DNA from: Lindgomyces ingoldianus
Taxonomy: Eukaryota; Ascomycota; Dothideomycetes; Pleosporales; Lindgomycetaceae
DNA length: 64,000 nt
Direction of reading: 5' to 3'
Assembly: GCF_010093535.1 (NCBI RefSeq)
Contig: NW_022985184.1
Coordinates: forward strand, 585,993 to 649,992
The notes beneath the pieces are model-generated. The model made no database searches. It had not been told where the DNA came from and saw only the letters and a list, made by a program, of their open reading frames with translations. Made by a program: the position numbers and the translations under genes. Shown in pieces: positions 12,370 through 23,597 of this stretch. The number at the start of each line of letters is the position of its first letter. Position 1 is the first letter of the stretch.

Positions 12370-13380
12370 ACATATTATCTCCTTATGCTTAGCGTCCCTA
12401 TTCTAGAGGTCATCATCTGTTCGCGCGCGAGCCGCTCTACTGTGTACAACATCTATTAATGCCTCATGAAATATAGTACAATTACGCCCCTAAAAACGCG
12501 TTAATTAGGGCGTCCTTCTAGGCTTACCCTAGCAGACTAGGAGGCTTTATTTAATAAGCTTGTCGCGCATAGCTAGATGTACTAGGATAAGATAAAGTAG
12601 TGGTTGTACACAAAGCATAAGGTGCTTATTAATTAATTAAATATCTCTAAAATGCTAAAGAAAAAGGGCTAGAATAAAAAAGCTATTAAACTGCTATTAG
12701 TTAAGCACAGTAAGGACCTTTATAATAACTATTGTTATATTATAATAAACTATACAGCAGATTAGTTAGTCTTTATTAATAAGTTAAATTTTAACAAAAC
12801 AACAGGCTAGAGGCGCTGCGCGTACAGTCTAATTAGTAACAATAATTAATACGCTAGGGATAGAGATTGTGGGCAAGCATGGTTAATTCTACTAGCTTAC
12901 TCCCTCTATTATAGATACCTTAATTATACAGCGTTTTAGTAGGGCTATTTTAATACAAAGAGTCTCCTTAATTAGATAGAAAACTAGCTTTTGCTAGCTA
13001 TTAATTATTAGTTTAAAAGATATGTAATATGTATTATTTTAGATAACTGCTCTGCTTACTATAACAAGAGAATACCTAACATAATTTAAAGAGGAGGCTA
13101 TACAGTACAGTTCCTGCTGCTATACTTACTTAACTATAATTTAATTAAGCTAACTTTCTTAGTGCTAAAGGCCTAAGTTTAGCGCTACTACTACTATTAC
13201 TAACATAAGTTTAACGCGTTTAAAGACTTCCTAAGATTTGCTGTTAGTAAGAGTTACTGTAATTAATTTACTACTAAGCACTTCTAGCACACTAGTAAAG
13301 AAAGACTATACATTAAGGATAAAGTATTTAATAAAGCAAATGCCTAGATAAGAGCGTATAAGAGGGGTAAAGTTAACAGG
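12370..13380 (+). pseudogene. Tc1/IS630-type (DDE_3) transposase, RIP-inactivated
   Basis: Read through stops, the plus strand gives the known order of fungal IS630/Tc1-mariner transposases. An N-terminal helix-turn-helix (SRSTVYNIY) is followed by GRPSRLT, then MLKKKGQNKKAIKLLL, then the first Asp region (NYTADQLVFI), then the second catalytic block ICIILDNCSAYYNKR. The block leading to the last acidic residue reads FLLLYLLNYNLIKLTF, where the family has a Pro-Tyr-Ser-Pro-Asp-Leu-Asn-Pro-Ile-Glu pattern. Pro, Ser, Asp and Glu codons there have changed by transitions. Most stops are TAA/TAG. The start and end are approximate. Confidence 0.8.
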
Positions 13381-13439
13381 TAGCAGCTACAGTAGCAATC
13401 TAGATTATATAGTAACATAAAGTATTATTATACAGCAGG

Positions 13440-15680
13440 CCTGCAATAAGCTGCCCTATTGTTCTATACTATCTGCTATATAAATCTAGGACCTAGCGTC
13501 TAAACTAATTAATGTTACCTTTTATAAATCCCTCTCTACTAATCTGCAGGTTAACTAGAGCTTCTGCTGCTAGCGCAGCCTTCTTTTAATAGTGCTCTAG
13601 TTTAAACTTACCTAAATAGCGCCTAAAACTGCGCGTAATCCTATCTAGTAGATAATAGTCTACTGTTGCTAGTTTGTACAGTTTAGACACTAGATCTTCT
13701 ATGCCTTTAAAGTTATCTAAACTTTAAAAGTTAGCAGTTATAGTTCCTTTTACACACTTAAACTTTAGCCTCTAAGCTTTAGTTTTCTGCTGCTTAATTA
13801 TCTAATTAAAGAACTCCTCTACTAAATTATATTTATCCTGTAACAGATCTATAGGGCTTAAGGCTTAGGTAGGCAATTAGTTCACAGCAACGTTTGCTTA
13901 AAAGGCGCTGGGCAGAGGATTGTACAGCGGGGGAAGGTTGGCGAGAGCTGGAGCTGGAGTTAGAGCTGCAGGAGCTGCAGGAGCTGGTGGAGCCGGTGGA
14001 GCAAGAGGAGTAAGAGGAGACAGATAGCTAGATACCTGGTTATAATAAGAATTTAGGTATAGGTGAGGCTGGCGCTAATCTGCGGCTAGTTTCCTACTAA
14101 ACTCTAGTTCCTTAAGCTCTTTATAACAACGCTGCTCTCTCTTCTCCTTCTTATTGCGGCGCTGCTCTCTATTCTTAATTCTCTCCTATATATGCTTAAG
14201 CTTATCTTTTATTATAATATTTTAATACATCTCTTGCACTTTCTTTATATAATTAGCTATAAAGTTTGCCTACGCACTGTAACGCTAGGCTAGTGTTTAA
14301 TAACTAGGTGTTAAGCCCTCTTAATTAATTATGCCTTTACTGTATAGATAGTTCTTCTGCTGCTCTAAAAGCGCTATAACTAAAACACTAGTGTTGCTCC
14401 TCTCTAAAGCAGAGGCTTAAACATTAAGGTTAGTTTACTTTATTTTAAAGTAAGAGCCTAGCTGTTCTGCTGCGTTATAATAGTAGAAGTTACTAATGTT
14501 TAGGCAGCTAGAATCCTAGCACCTTTATGTTTAAATAAGGGTGTTTATAAACTTACTGCGTGCTTAGTAACCTTAGAGTTGCTAGATTAAATTCACGTTG
14601 CGCAGCGCTGTACTACGCAACCTTTAGCTGTTATCTACTAGAGCAGCTAGTGCTAGGGAACTATTAAGAGCAGTAACAACCTTAGCTGTTACACTAGAAG
14701 TTTTGCCCTTCTTCTTTGTCTGTTGTAGCTGCCTAAGTTTAGTAAGAGCCTTACATCTAGTTTTTACTTTAAAAGTAAGTTAAACTGCGTTTTTTAAGAA
14801 GTTAAAGTACTCTTTATTAGTAATACTAATTACCTCTTTTATACAGGCAGATCTAAAGTTAGCAATTATATAGGGGTAGTTTTTAGCCCTTTTATTAACA
14901 GATTTAACTGTAACCTTATAGCTTACAAACTTAACATCCTTAGCGCTGCATTTTCTAAAAACTGCGTTAACTACTATCTTCTTAATCTGCTTTTAGACCT
15001 TTATAAAGGCTGTTTAACAATTATTACCCTTTAAATAAGTAAGAATAGTAGCCTTATTAACCTAAACTTATACAGAGGGCTAGATAACATAGTTAAACAT
15101 AAAATTATAATTAACATAGGCATTAACTACCTTTTTTTTTATAAACTTTATAGCGTTAAAAGTATCTAGCGTCTTCTTTGCATAGCGCTTTAATTTTTAT
15201 TATAAGTCCTTTTTTATAACTTTAACTTACTGCATTTTCTTTAATAAGATCTAACTATTATAACTGCGCGTTCTAGCAGGTCCTATAGTAAAGGTGTTAT
15301 AATAATAAATAACTAGAGGTGTCTACTTGTTATATGCTAGCTTCTTAAGCTTTTTTTTCTTATTATTATTATAATCTTTACTAGCAACGCCTTTTTTATG
15401 CAGTAACCTGCGCAATTTAATAAGCTTTTAGTAGTGCACAGCTTACACCTCTATGTCCTCTAATTAAGCCTTTAAACTACCTGCAGGAGCTCTTCTCTTT
15501 ACAATAAACAGATTTAGCAACGCAGGGTGTTTATTAGGAGCTTTAGCAGGTGCTCTAGGAGGAGCTAGAGTTGAAGCAGCGCGTACGCTACCTTAAGCGA
15601 CTCTACCAGCCCTCCCACCGCGCGCAGCGCTCCTACTGCGTGGAGCTAGTGCTAGAGTACTTGTAGCGCGCTCTTTAAAG
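13440..15680 (-). pseudogene. Second, convergent ORF of the TIR element, unknown function
   Basis: On the minus strand one reading frame can be followed for about 2.2 kb without a frameshift. The only interruptions I saw are TAA or TAG, with no TGA, mostly at places where Gln is natural. The product is basic and Lys-rich (KKKKLKKLAYNK; AKNYPYIIANFRSACIKEV). It then has YYYNAAEQLGSYF, a charged coiled-coil-like stretch (NREQRRNKKEKREQRCYKE), a Pro/Ala-rich run near 13960-14010, and a tail containing LVSKLYKLATVDYYLLDRI. I do not recognise the family. It may be an accessory protein of the transposon or a captured host gene. The N-terminus is not defined. Confidence 0.6.
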
Positions 15681-15844
15681 GTAGTAATACTATAGTTGTT
15701 ACTCCCTTATTTGTTACAGGTTAATTAATAAGTAGTAGGAGCATTCCTAGCTATCTATTTACATTAATAACAAAGATAAGTAATTTAGGGTATAATTAGC
15801 AGTAACTACTCTAAAAATTAGTAAGATAAGGCTAATAGGGTCTA

Positions 15845-15995
15845 TTAAAAAGCCTTACTTACTATATAACGTCCTTCTCCTATTTAGTGGAGTGTATAGA
15901 GCGATATGTGCAGTTACCTGAATCTCAATGAGATTTGTGAGGGAAAAGTGGTTACTTAGCATTGCCAAGAATCCAGCAAATTTCGCACACGACAA
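15845..15995 (-). repeat. right terminal inverted repeat
   Basis: Inverted partner of 12043-12185; ends aaatttcgcacacgacaa. Confidence 0.85.
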
Positions 15996-18900
15996 AACCG
16001 CTGAGTTCGCGAGGCGAAAAAGCAGCACGAGCTTGTAATTTTGGCCTTGTGAAAACATCTGTCCCTTTCTGAACATCCCTGTCAAGCCTCTCATCCACTT
16101 CTCTCGCCATCGTAAAAGTGGCTGCCACGCCAAGGCGACTCTTGACCCCACAAACCCACTGCAGCCCACACACACTTCTCGCAGCCCACACACATCCTCG
16201 AAAGCCACAAACGTCCTTGCAGCCCACACGTCCTTGACCACACACATCGTCGCAGCCCACCCATCCTTGCAGGGCACACAAATCTCGCACACATTTTGCA
16301 CACTTCTAGAATACATGTCTCAGGCAAACACATTCTCACAGCCCCATACATGAGCGTTCGTGGATATTTATTTCAATTTCGCTCGCTTCTTCCCTTGCGC
16401 TGATCAGCCTTATACGACAAAATCTTCTTTCCAACTTCAACCCCCCAAAAATCCGATGGCCTTAGATGAATACCTTTCATTGACAAGCAGTATTATAACC
16501 CTCGATATCTACTCTTTGATATGAGCATAAAGTAAAGCCTCAAAGCGGATAGTACATGGATCAGTGTTGGGTAGCGAATACTTGGCACTGAAGCAGCGGT
16601 GGCCACACCGGTATGCAGGTGCTTAATTTCCTTAACTGAAAGGTGGCCCGGAATGTCAGATGCGTGTCCTGGAGACCATTTGGGGTGGAGTGGGCACGAC
16701 ATCGAGACCCTTTCCCCTTCTGGAGGACGATGAAAGCTAGACAGGGGTCCGCATCATGATTAATTTGTTCCACTGATCGCTCTGGCCCAGAGATAGCTCA
16801 ACGGACGTACCCATGCTTTGCGTGATGAAGAGCGGGCTCTAGCTGGGGTTTGAAGTGGTTACTTTTTTCGTAACCCAGGACTATGGTCGCGGGACGAACC
16901 TCAAGGACCCTTGCTTAGATAGCCCTTCCCGTTTCTCTATCTCCCTCGCACATACTTTGCTTTTCACCCCTTGCTCACACATGCAAACCTGCGCCAGCTG
17001 ATTAGATCGTGGCCATGCTGACCCAAGTAAACGCAGTCGGAATCTTTGAAAAATATTTATCTTTTTAAATCACCATCTGCACTCAGTTTATGGAGACCGT
17101 TGGTAAAATGGCTAATCCTATTATTTCGACTATTTCTTTACTTAATGATACCTGACAACATTCTCTTTATAAGCAAGGTTAGAAGTTTACCCTTTTAACT
17201 CAATGATTATAAACTTACTGTTGACTCCTGACCCATACTTGGAGGGCCTCTCGCTTCCTGTCGCTGCCTCTTCATGTTATGATGGCGGAGGCCAGCGAAT
17301 GATAGGCATTGGGCTCCCCATCTGCGATTCTCGACTCGTACTCGGTGGTAGTGACACCCGATACCATACTGTCCTACTATTTAAGCTGCTCTCCTCAAGT
17401 CATCAGCGTGTGCTTTAACTACATCCACCACGCCTCCAAACAGCAGCTTCTTCACCTCCAACGTTCTTAGTCTCTTCCTTCTACCCACCATACCCCAATG
17501 CCCTCTTCCACCTCGGAACAATTCCGGTCGTCATACCTGGTCAGTACTGGTCCCTTCCTAAATACCTATGGCTGATCGTCACAGGGAGGTTGTGGCCAAC
17601 GTCGCCGTTGAGTCTCGAGTCCCGGTCCCAGTGGATAAGACCATCCTAGCCATCCATTCCCTGCCAAATGCTTTTCCATCTCCACTTGAAATGGCTTCAA
17701 TGGAGAGTATCTCAAATAGCAGTGAGGGACTTGGTTCCGTCTCATGACCATCACATAGTGTATAGCTAAAGTCCTTCAGATCAAGGAATCCACCTCCTGC
17801 CGTCGTGCCCTTATCATTCCCGCATGATCCGATTACAGCTTCCGAACGATGGGACCGCCCATGTGAACCCTCTCTCTCGATATTCCAGTGCGCCTTGCTT
17901 TGAGCAACCATGGGCACTCATCAGCAATAACGGCGTGGGGCAACCCTCAAACGGCTACACTTGTAAAGAGTTATCCGAGAATACCATTAATGTCTTAGGC
18001 CAAAAAGCTATCGTGGGACCTGGCCCAATGATTGGGACGCCTTTTGAGGGGTCAACCAACAAGAAGCCAGCTTCGCACTGATGGATACCCGCGCGGCCCT
18101 CTCTGATATCAGGAGTAGATAGATATACTGGGCGTTGTAAGTAACTGCTTCGTTTGTCTTGTGACGGTCTTTGACAGGATAAGGAATAATATTCTTATTT
18201 CTATTCATCATTCATGCCAGACATCTTCCGCAAATGTTAGCATTAGCTCGCTCAAAGTAGCCTCTCTCAAAGATGCTAGGCACAATCACCTACTGAAATT
18301 TTACTAAGGCCCATAATAAGAGTAAGTAATTACCCTACAAGCCATCAGAATTATACACATATTGATGCCTAGGTACGGAAAATCCATAGGGCTGAGCAGG
18401 TGGGAAGGCCTGTTCATTTGCGAGCTTTACAGGCTCCCATACCACAAATGGCTCGTCCTCCGCGCGCCCACCCACACCACCAAGACGACCGTTAACGAGA
18501 CGCCGGCCGGACCCCTGTTCGAATTCTGTGTGATGTATTGCAAATAATTCTCACTGTATCTGGCCTCGTCACCCTCAGACGCCTTTCTTCATGTCTTGTG
18601 ACTTGAGGTTCCAAACAAGAAGGTCTGGAGAAGACCGTCATCAGTAGCCAACAAGGGCGATCAAGATACTCCACACCGCCATCCGAGGCGCGAATTACAG
18701 TATCTGGCTGTCACACAACCACGGTTCGTTGGTACGGCTGGTCCACACCCTCTCGCCAACGTTTTCTCCAACATCTCCATACCGGGAATTTGGATTCCTG
18801 GTATTGCATTGCACTTAAACGAAGGGCTTGTGGGCGTGATTGTAGCAGACCATATTTCTTGCCCCGAGAGGTCTTTAGTGGTGAAAATGCTAACCGTATG

Positions 18901-19086
18901 GCTCATATTTCACTATTGATTCCATTATAACCCAACAAGCAAATAGGGCTTTTCATCATGGGCCAGGAATGATGACCACAGAAGCGCTGCAGCGAGAGAC
19001 CGACGATTACTAAGCGATGGTTGCAATCACGTTTCCCTCCAGCCTTCGTACAGGACCATCTCAGCTTCTTCGAGATTGTCACCACA
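15996..19086. other. 3.1-kb gene-poor stretch
   Basis: Apart from the tandem repeat at 16159-16310, no gene is supported. A 59-codon ORF at 17568-17747 (+) starts MADRHREVVANVAVESR and has ordinary codon use. Another open frame is at 17824-18081 (+). Neither shows a known domain and they may be pieces of one decayed gene. Short purine/pyrimidine-rich runs and promoter-like sequence occur near 17430-17500, but nothing firm. Confidence 0.45.
16159..16310. repeat. degenerate tandem repeat, about 16-21 bp period
   Basis: About eight imperfect units built on gcagcccacacacatcct follow one another just outside the right end of the TIR element. Units vary by small indels and substitutions. On the minus strand they open a Cys/Val-rich spurious frame. 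Confidence 0.7.
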
Positions 19087-20792
19087 ATGGCATCCTCGAC
19101 GAAATTAGCTTCTCAAGCATGCCATGCATGCAAGTGCGCATCCCGAAGGTCTACACACGAACCCAAACACATTAGTAACAATTCCAGGAAACTCAAACGG
19201 AAATGCATGAGAGAGCTAACCGCGTGTTCCTTGGTCTGTCATCCTCGAAGATCCGCAGCTATGAGAGGTCACCTTGACCTTAATGCTGTGCTTTAGTGCA
19301 TCCGCCTCGACAAGTATTGCTCCTATCCATCTCGCCATGGTCCACAGGACGAGCTTAGCACGGGTGATCGCAAGCCAATACCCAAAACAATGCACAGTAG
19401 CACATCCCCATTTCCGGAACTCTCTCTCTTAGACTCGAATTAATTGTTGAAGAACCTCCCGGAAACGCTGGATCCTGGTATACCAGTACCGATCTGGGTC
19501 TGGGAGCACATACTTCCCAGTCAAGTTGGCTCTAGATGGGACGATTATTTCCGCTCTTTCCACTATTTACTTCCTTTGCTGAACGCAGAGCGTAAGCAGC
19601 ATGCCGCTTCTAGACTCGACAAGCAAACAAATGCTAGTAAGGCTTTGATAATCTCAAGTATGAAGCTAATAAATTGGGCTTCTGCCGACGACGAACAACC
19701 ATCAACTACATCCCTGTACACAGTTACTAAACAATTAATCTCGCTAGTTGAGGGATGTGGTATGATTTCTCTTCAGTTGCTTCAGTCAATCATACTAGTG
19801 TCCTTCTACGAAGTCGCCCCTGGCGTATTCCCAACTGCTCTCCTTACCGTGGGTCATGGTGTCAGGCTCGGGATAATGATGGGGCTTCGTAATAGAAGAG
19901 ATGCAGTGCAGCTTTTCAACCCGTCCACTGGAGGTATTATACCGCGTGAGGAAGAACGAAGGACTTAGTGGTCCGTATTTCTGCTAGACCAGTGAGTCAC
20001 GGCTTCAACGAATTGCACGTTCCTATACTAATAAGGTGTTTCTAGCTTCGTCAATCTTGGAACATTTGGAATGCTCCTCGCAGCACCCGATTCCGGACCC
20101 CAAGATCTACTCCCTTGCCAGGACCAGCATTGGAGCGGCGGAGAATCAGGTGTTTGTCAACTAATCCTCTCCTCATCATTATGCATTCCGTTTGTCTGAG
20201 GCTTTGCAGTTGCATAAGACCTTGGTTGCGCTCGATGCGGATCTTTCCCAACATCTACCGTCAATAAATTAACAGTATGATCGAACGCAAAAATACGCCA
20301 TTGTCGCTTTCGCTCCCTGGTGTCCCGCTTGATTTATTCTGTACGGCCAATACGGATGCAATGAGCCAGAAGTAAGTCTTCAGCGCCGAGTAATGGAAGA
20401 GACGGAAATGCGGCAAGCCGCCCTTAGTGGTATAAAGGATCTGGCGAAGATTCGGGTCTCCCAGATGGTTGACTGCATGGCGATGAGCACGAGTTTAGAG
20501 ATGACCACTGCTAGCCTATTACTTTGCTACCTTCTCTACCATGCGGCATCTGAGTGCGCATAGTTCATCAAGGAGCGCCAAGCTGTCGACAGCATGGTGG
20601 TAAGTATACAGAGATACGTCAGCGCGCTCAGGGTGCTGGGCGGACGATGGCGAGTTTCTGGTGAGTCCATCACTTTTCTTTCGCGGATGGAGCTGATCTC
20701 TTGCAGGGCAGTACTTGGGGCTACTAAATTATGAGGGTGGCATCTCAACTCTTGATGAAGCTATGTCAATAGTTGGTATGTTGCTGTATTGA
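19087..20792 (+). pseudogene. Zn2Cys6 transcription factor with fungal MHR domain, decayed
   Basis: Remnant of a binuclear zinc-cluster regulator. The N-terminus keeps part of the cluster (SQACHACK) but loses the remaining cysteine spacing. The middle homology region is clear: LYTVTKQLISLVEGCGMISL, then GVFPTALLTVGHGVRLGIM, then EERRT followed by a TAG at 19966-19968 where the family has Trp-Trp (RRTWWSV). After a likely intron it resumes FVNLGTFGMLLAAPDSGPQD and LLPCQDQHW. The 3' part reads LYHAASEC, RQAVDSMVVSIQRYVSALRV, GGRWRV and GQYLGLLNYEGG. Frame changes between blocks and missing segments show that it is not functional. It lies immediately upstream of the SDR tail and points toward it, so it may once have regulated that gene. 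Confidence 0.78.
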
Positions 20793-20859
20793 GTTACTGA
20801 TTATACCTGTGCAAAACACAGTTCGAATCGCATCGCACTCTTCGTGAACAACCTCGACC

Positions 20860-20950
20860 TCAGGGTAGAGACACCCATGTCAACTTACTGCTCAACTGCT
20901 CAAACTTCCTCTCACCCTCTTCATTGTACACATGTGGCCCATACCCATTA
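20860..20950 (-). pseudogene. C-terminal end of the split short-chain dehydrogenase
   Basis: On the minus strand this reads NGYGPHVYNEEGERKFEQL, then SSKLTWVSLP, then stop (tga at 20862-20860). This is the usual tail of retinol-dehydrogenase-like fungal SDRs (Gly-Tyr-Ala-Pro-His type). It is separated from the rest of the gene (48956-49944) by the Fot1-like element. Joining across one TA copy keeps the frame (DAINNGYGPHVYNEE), which identifies the insertion point. Confidence 0.88.
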
Positions 20951-20992
20951 CTGTGTTTTAGCGTGTAATGCACGGCCTCGCGTAATGCACGG
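20951..20992 (+). repeat. Fot1-like left TIR
   Basis: Contains a repeated gtaatgcacg motif (two copies in the repeat). It matches the reverse complement of 48914-48955; the differences seen are transitions at a few sites. Confidence 0.88.
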
Positions 20993-21039
20993 TTCTGCGC
21001 GAAGCTGTCAAAACTTCAACCACCTCTCTCTCAACCAAT

Positions 21040-21877
21040 ATGGGCAGTATTGAGGCCGCTTTGGAGTCGCTGAAATCGCTGAAACCTGGAGAATCACCAA
21101 ATTATGCTGCAGTAGCTAGGCAGTATGGCGTTAATCGATCTACGCTCTCAAGGCGTCACCGACGCGTTACCCGCCCGCGTGCAGAGAAACTTGAAAATCA
21201 GCAACTACTCAGCCTAGTGCAGGAGAAAGAGCTAGTAGAGTACATTAATAGACTTTGCGCAAGAGGTCTATCCCCTTTAAGACAGATAATTTAAAATTTT
21301 GCAACAGAAATAGGTGGTAGGTAAGCTAGCAAAAGCTAGGTTAATTAATTTATTAAGAGGCACTCTATCAACCTATTATCTTAATGGACATCTAGCATAG
21401 ACGCTGCGCGTAACAAAGCCGACTTAGCATTTAAGTACTCGCTATATTTCAAGCTCGTACGCAAAAAAATCGAGCAATATAGCATAGAACCACAGCATAC
21501 CTATAATATGGATGAAAAGGGCTTCCTAATTGGGGTACTGTTAAAAATGAAGCAAATCTTCTCTAGACAGTAGTATAAGCAAGGTATTAAGCAGCAGCTT
21601 ATACAGGATGGCAATTGCAAGTAGATCACAACAATAGCCTGCATCTGCGCTAACAGCAGCTCTTTTACGCCTGCGCTAATCTACTAAGCTGTTTCTAACT
21701 GTATACAAGACTCTTAGCTACAGGATTTTAACCCCTCTAAGCATTAAGCTTTCTTCGCCTTATCACCTACAGGTTAGACAAATAATAAACTAGGCCTAGC
21801 ATAGCTTAAACATGTGTTTAATTGCAAGACTAAGGCAAAGGCGCGACAGGCGTACCAACTTTTGTTCCTAGATGGCC
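21040..21877 (+). pseudogene. Fot1-like transposase, N-terminal half
   Basis: ATG at 21040 opens 84 intact codons with the Psq-type helix-turn-helix (SPNYAAVARQYGVNRSTLSR) followed by the start of the CENP-B/Tc5 region (LVQEKELVEYINRLCARGL), ending in a TAA at 21294. Past that stop the family sequence continues with TAG/TAA interruptions: first catalytic Asp block YNMDEKGFLIG, then ARQAYQLLFLDG up to the point where Copia-1 begins. The intact first 84 codons suggest that damage is uneven along the gene. The rest of the gene is at 47763-48830. Confidence 0.87.
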
Positions 21878-22218
21878 TGTCAGATTTGCGCACCTACTGT
21901 CAAGACAGGAGGAACGCTTGACGAAAGCTGCTACATAGTACGAGCAATAAGCTCGAACAGTATGTTGCTGCAAATTGCAGCATTTTGCAGCAGTTTGCAG
22001 CAAATTGCAGAAAATTGCAGCATTTTGCAAGCTGGTCGCGCATAGGGCAAGTGCGCGAGGGACTCGGATCGGCAAAACAAAAGGCTGAGCAACACGAGTA
22101 GAGCAGAAAAAGGATTAATAAATAAACACAATTAATACAATTAATTAATCATCCTATACATCATATCTAAACCCATTATTCATCTTAGGAAGCCTAGAAA
22201 CAGTGCTTTAATCTGACA
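21878..22218 (+). repeat. Copia-1 5' LTR (341 bp)
   Basis: Same as the 3' LTR except for transitions and a 40-bp extra block (within about 21960-22035) made of ttgcag/attttgcag units. Confidence 0.93.
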
Positions 22219-22250
22219 ATTAAGAGTCTCAGTGCCTCTATTAATACAAA

Positions 22251-22580
22251 ATGGCCACCCAGCCTCCTCGAGACGCGACAGTCGTCCTTCGAGACCACAC
22301 CGACTACAGAGCCTAGATGATGCAGCTGCAATCGAGATGTGTAGCGCACGGCATCTGGCCGCAAGTGGATCCTAAGTTGACCATCCAAATGATCTCTAAA
22401 CCAAGAGCTCTAGAGATGCTGCTAATAGCTGAGTTTTCACCAGCCTCTAACGTTAAAACGCCTACGCACCTAAACAAGCTATCAACAAGCAGTGTTAGAG
22501 CCTTTAAAGAAGCCATTAAATACTACAAGATTAAGGCTAACAAGTATAAGAGTAACAGACATAATTATAAAAAAGAGTAA
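22251..22580 (+). pseudogene. Copia-1 gag remnant
   Basis: Starts MATQPPRDATVV. A TAG follows DHTDYRA where gag proteins of this fungal copia group have a Trp. The rest reads MMQLQSRCVAHGIWPQVDP, then AFKEAIKYYKIKANKYK, typical of the copia gag N-terminal segment. The reading frame then decays in AT-rich sequence up to 23597. Confidence 0.75.
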
Positions 22581-23597
22581 TTAAGCCTCTAACAGATTAT
22601 TGTCTTTATCTAGTTAACAGTTAGCCTGCATCTGCAGCGTACATGCTGTTCCCTAGATTAACTACTTAGACAGTAGATTACAAACTTTAAAGCTATAGTA
22701 AGTGTTAACAACTAATTTAAACAAGAACATGTGTGTAACTAATATAATACATCCCTAAAGCTGCTAAGAAACGTAAGCATATAGAACCTGTAGCTAGCAG
22801 AGTATGATTACGCTGCCACAGAAGCAGAGACATAAAATGTTCTAGAAACAACGCAGTTTAATGCTGTTACAAAGAACTTTCTAACTACTATAAATAAAGT
22901 TACTCTTTATTAGTCTACAACCTTTTAGAAAAGTAGACAGTTTACACTAAATATAAATTAAAAAGAAATAATAAAGCGCTTTTAAAAACATATAATGTTA
23001 AATTATCTAATACATATAGAAAAGCATAAAGCTGCCTTTATAATAGATAACTTATTATACTTTACTAAAAGTAGAAAGACTATCTAGGGCATAAATAGAG
23101 ACGCCTATAGTGCAGAAGTTGCAATGTTAAGAAAACAAAGTAAACCTTAACATTAACATTATTAAGAAAATAATAAAAAGTTATCTTTAAGCTAGAAACC
23201 TGCTAAAACAGAAGGCACTAAATGTTCTACATGTAGACACATCTATGCCCTAAAGGACTGCTTCTATGTCTATCTAGACAGAGCACTAGACTAGTAGATG
23301 CTAAATAAAAGAGTTAAAGAGCTTATAGCATTAAAGCATAAGCATAACTTAGAATTTTAAGGCCTACTAAGAGGGCAGCGTAGACATAATTTAAGAATAC
23401 TAACCTTAAAAAGTTTACATACACTTATGCTAAAGATATAAAAAGACTAACTTAAAAGCTAGAAAGTATTAAGAGTTAAGGTAGCTACATTACTAGCTAT
23501 AGTTAATTTAAACTAGAATAGATATTTACTAAAAGAATTATTTATTTTTAACTTAAGCTTAACATGCTATATTATAAATAATCTTAATTAGATTTAT

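Larger units (their letters stand above)
12043..15995 (+). mobile_element. Tc1/IS630-type DNA transposon with long TIRs, heavily RIP-mutated
   Basis: A 3.95-kb element bounded by inverted repeats of about 143 and 151 bp. It carries a plus-strand IS630/Tc1-mariner (DDE_3-type) transposase remnant and a long minus-strand ORF remnant that converge near 13400. The interior is AT-rich with TAA/TAG in place of expected Gln/Trp codons, while the flanks have ordinary composition. I could not find a clean TA or longer target-site duplication at either edge. The exact ends are therefore set by the inverted repeat (inner edge of the TIR match) and may be off by some bases. Confidence 0.82.

Noticed and set aside
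12043..15995. Mutator or hAT assignment for the TIR element because of the long inverted repeats
   Set aside because: No 8-9-bp duplication, and the plus-strand transposase reads as Tc1/IS630 (ILDNCSAYYNKR; LLYLLNYNLIKLTF pattern).
15855..16351. Cys/Val-rich open frames on the minus strand
   Set aside because: They are produced by the degenerate tandem repeat and the TIR, not by a gene.
17568..17747. 59-codon ORF starting MADRHREVV
   Set aside because: No homology recognised, no supporting splice context; kept only as a note in the intergenic entry.
21960..22030. CRISPR-like regular repeat (ttgcag units)
   Set aside because: It is a slippage array inside an LTR, in a eukaryote; there are no spacers.
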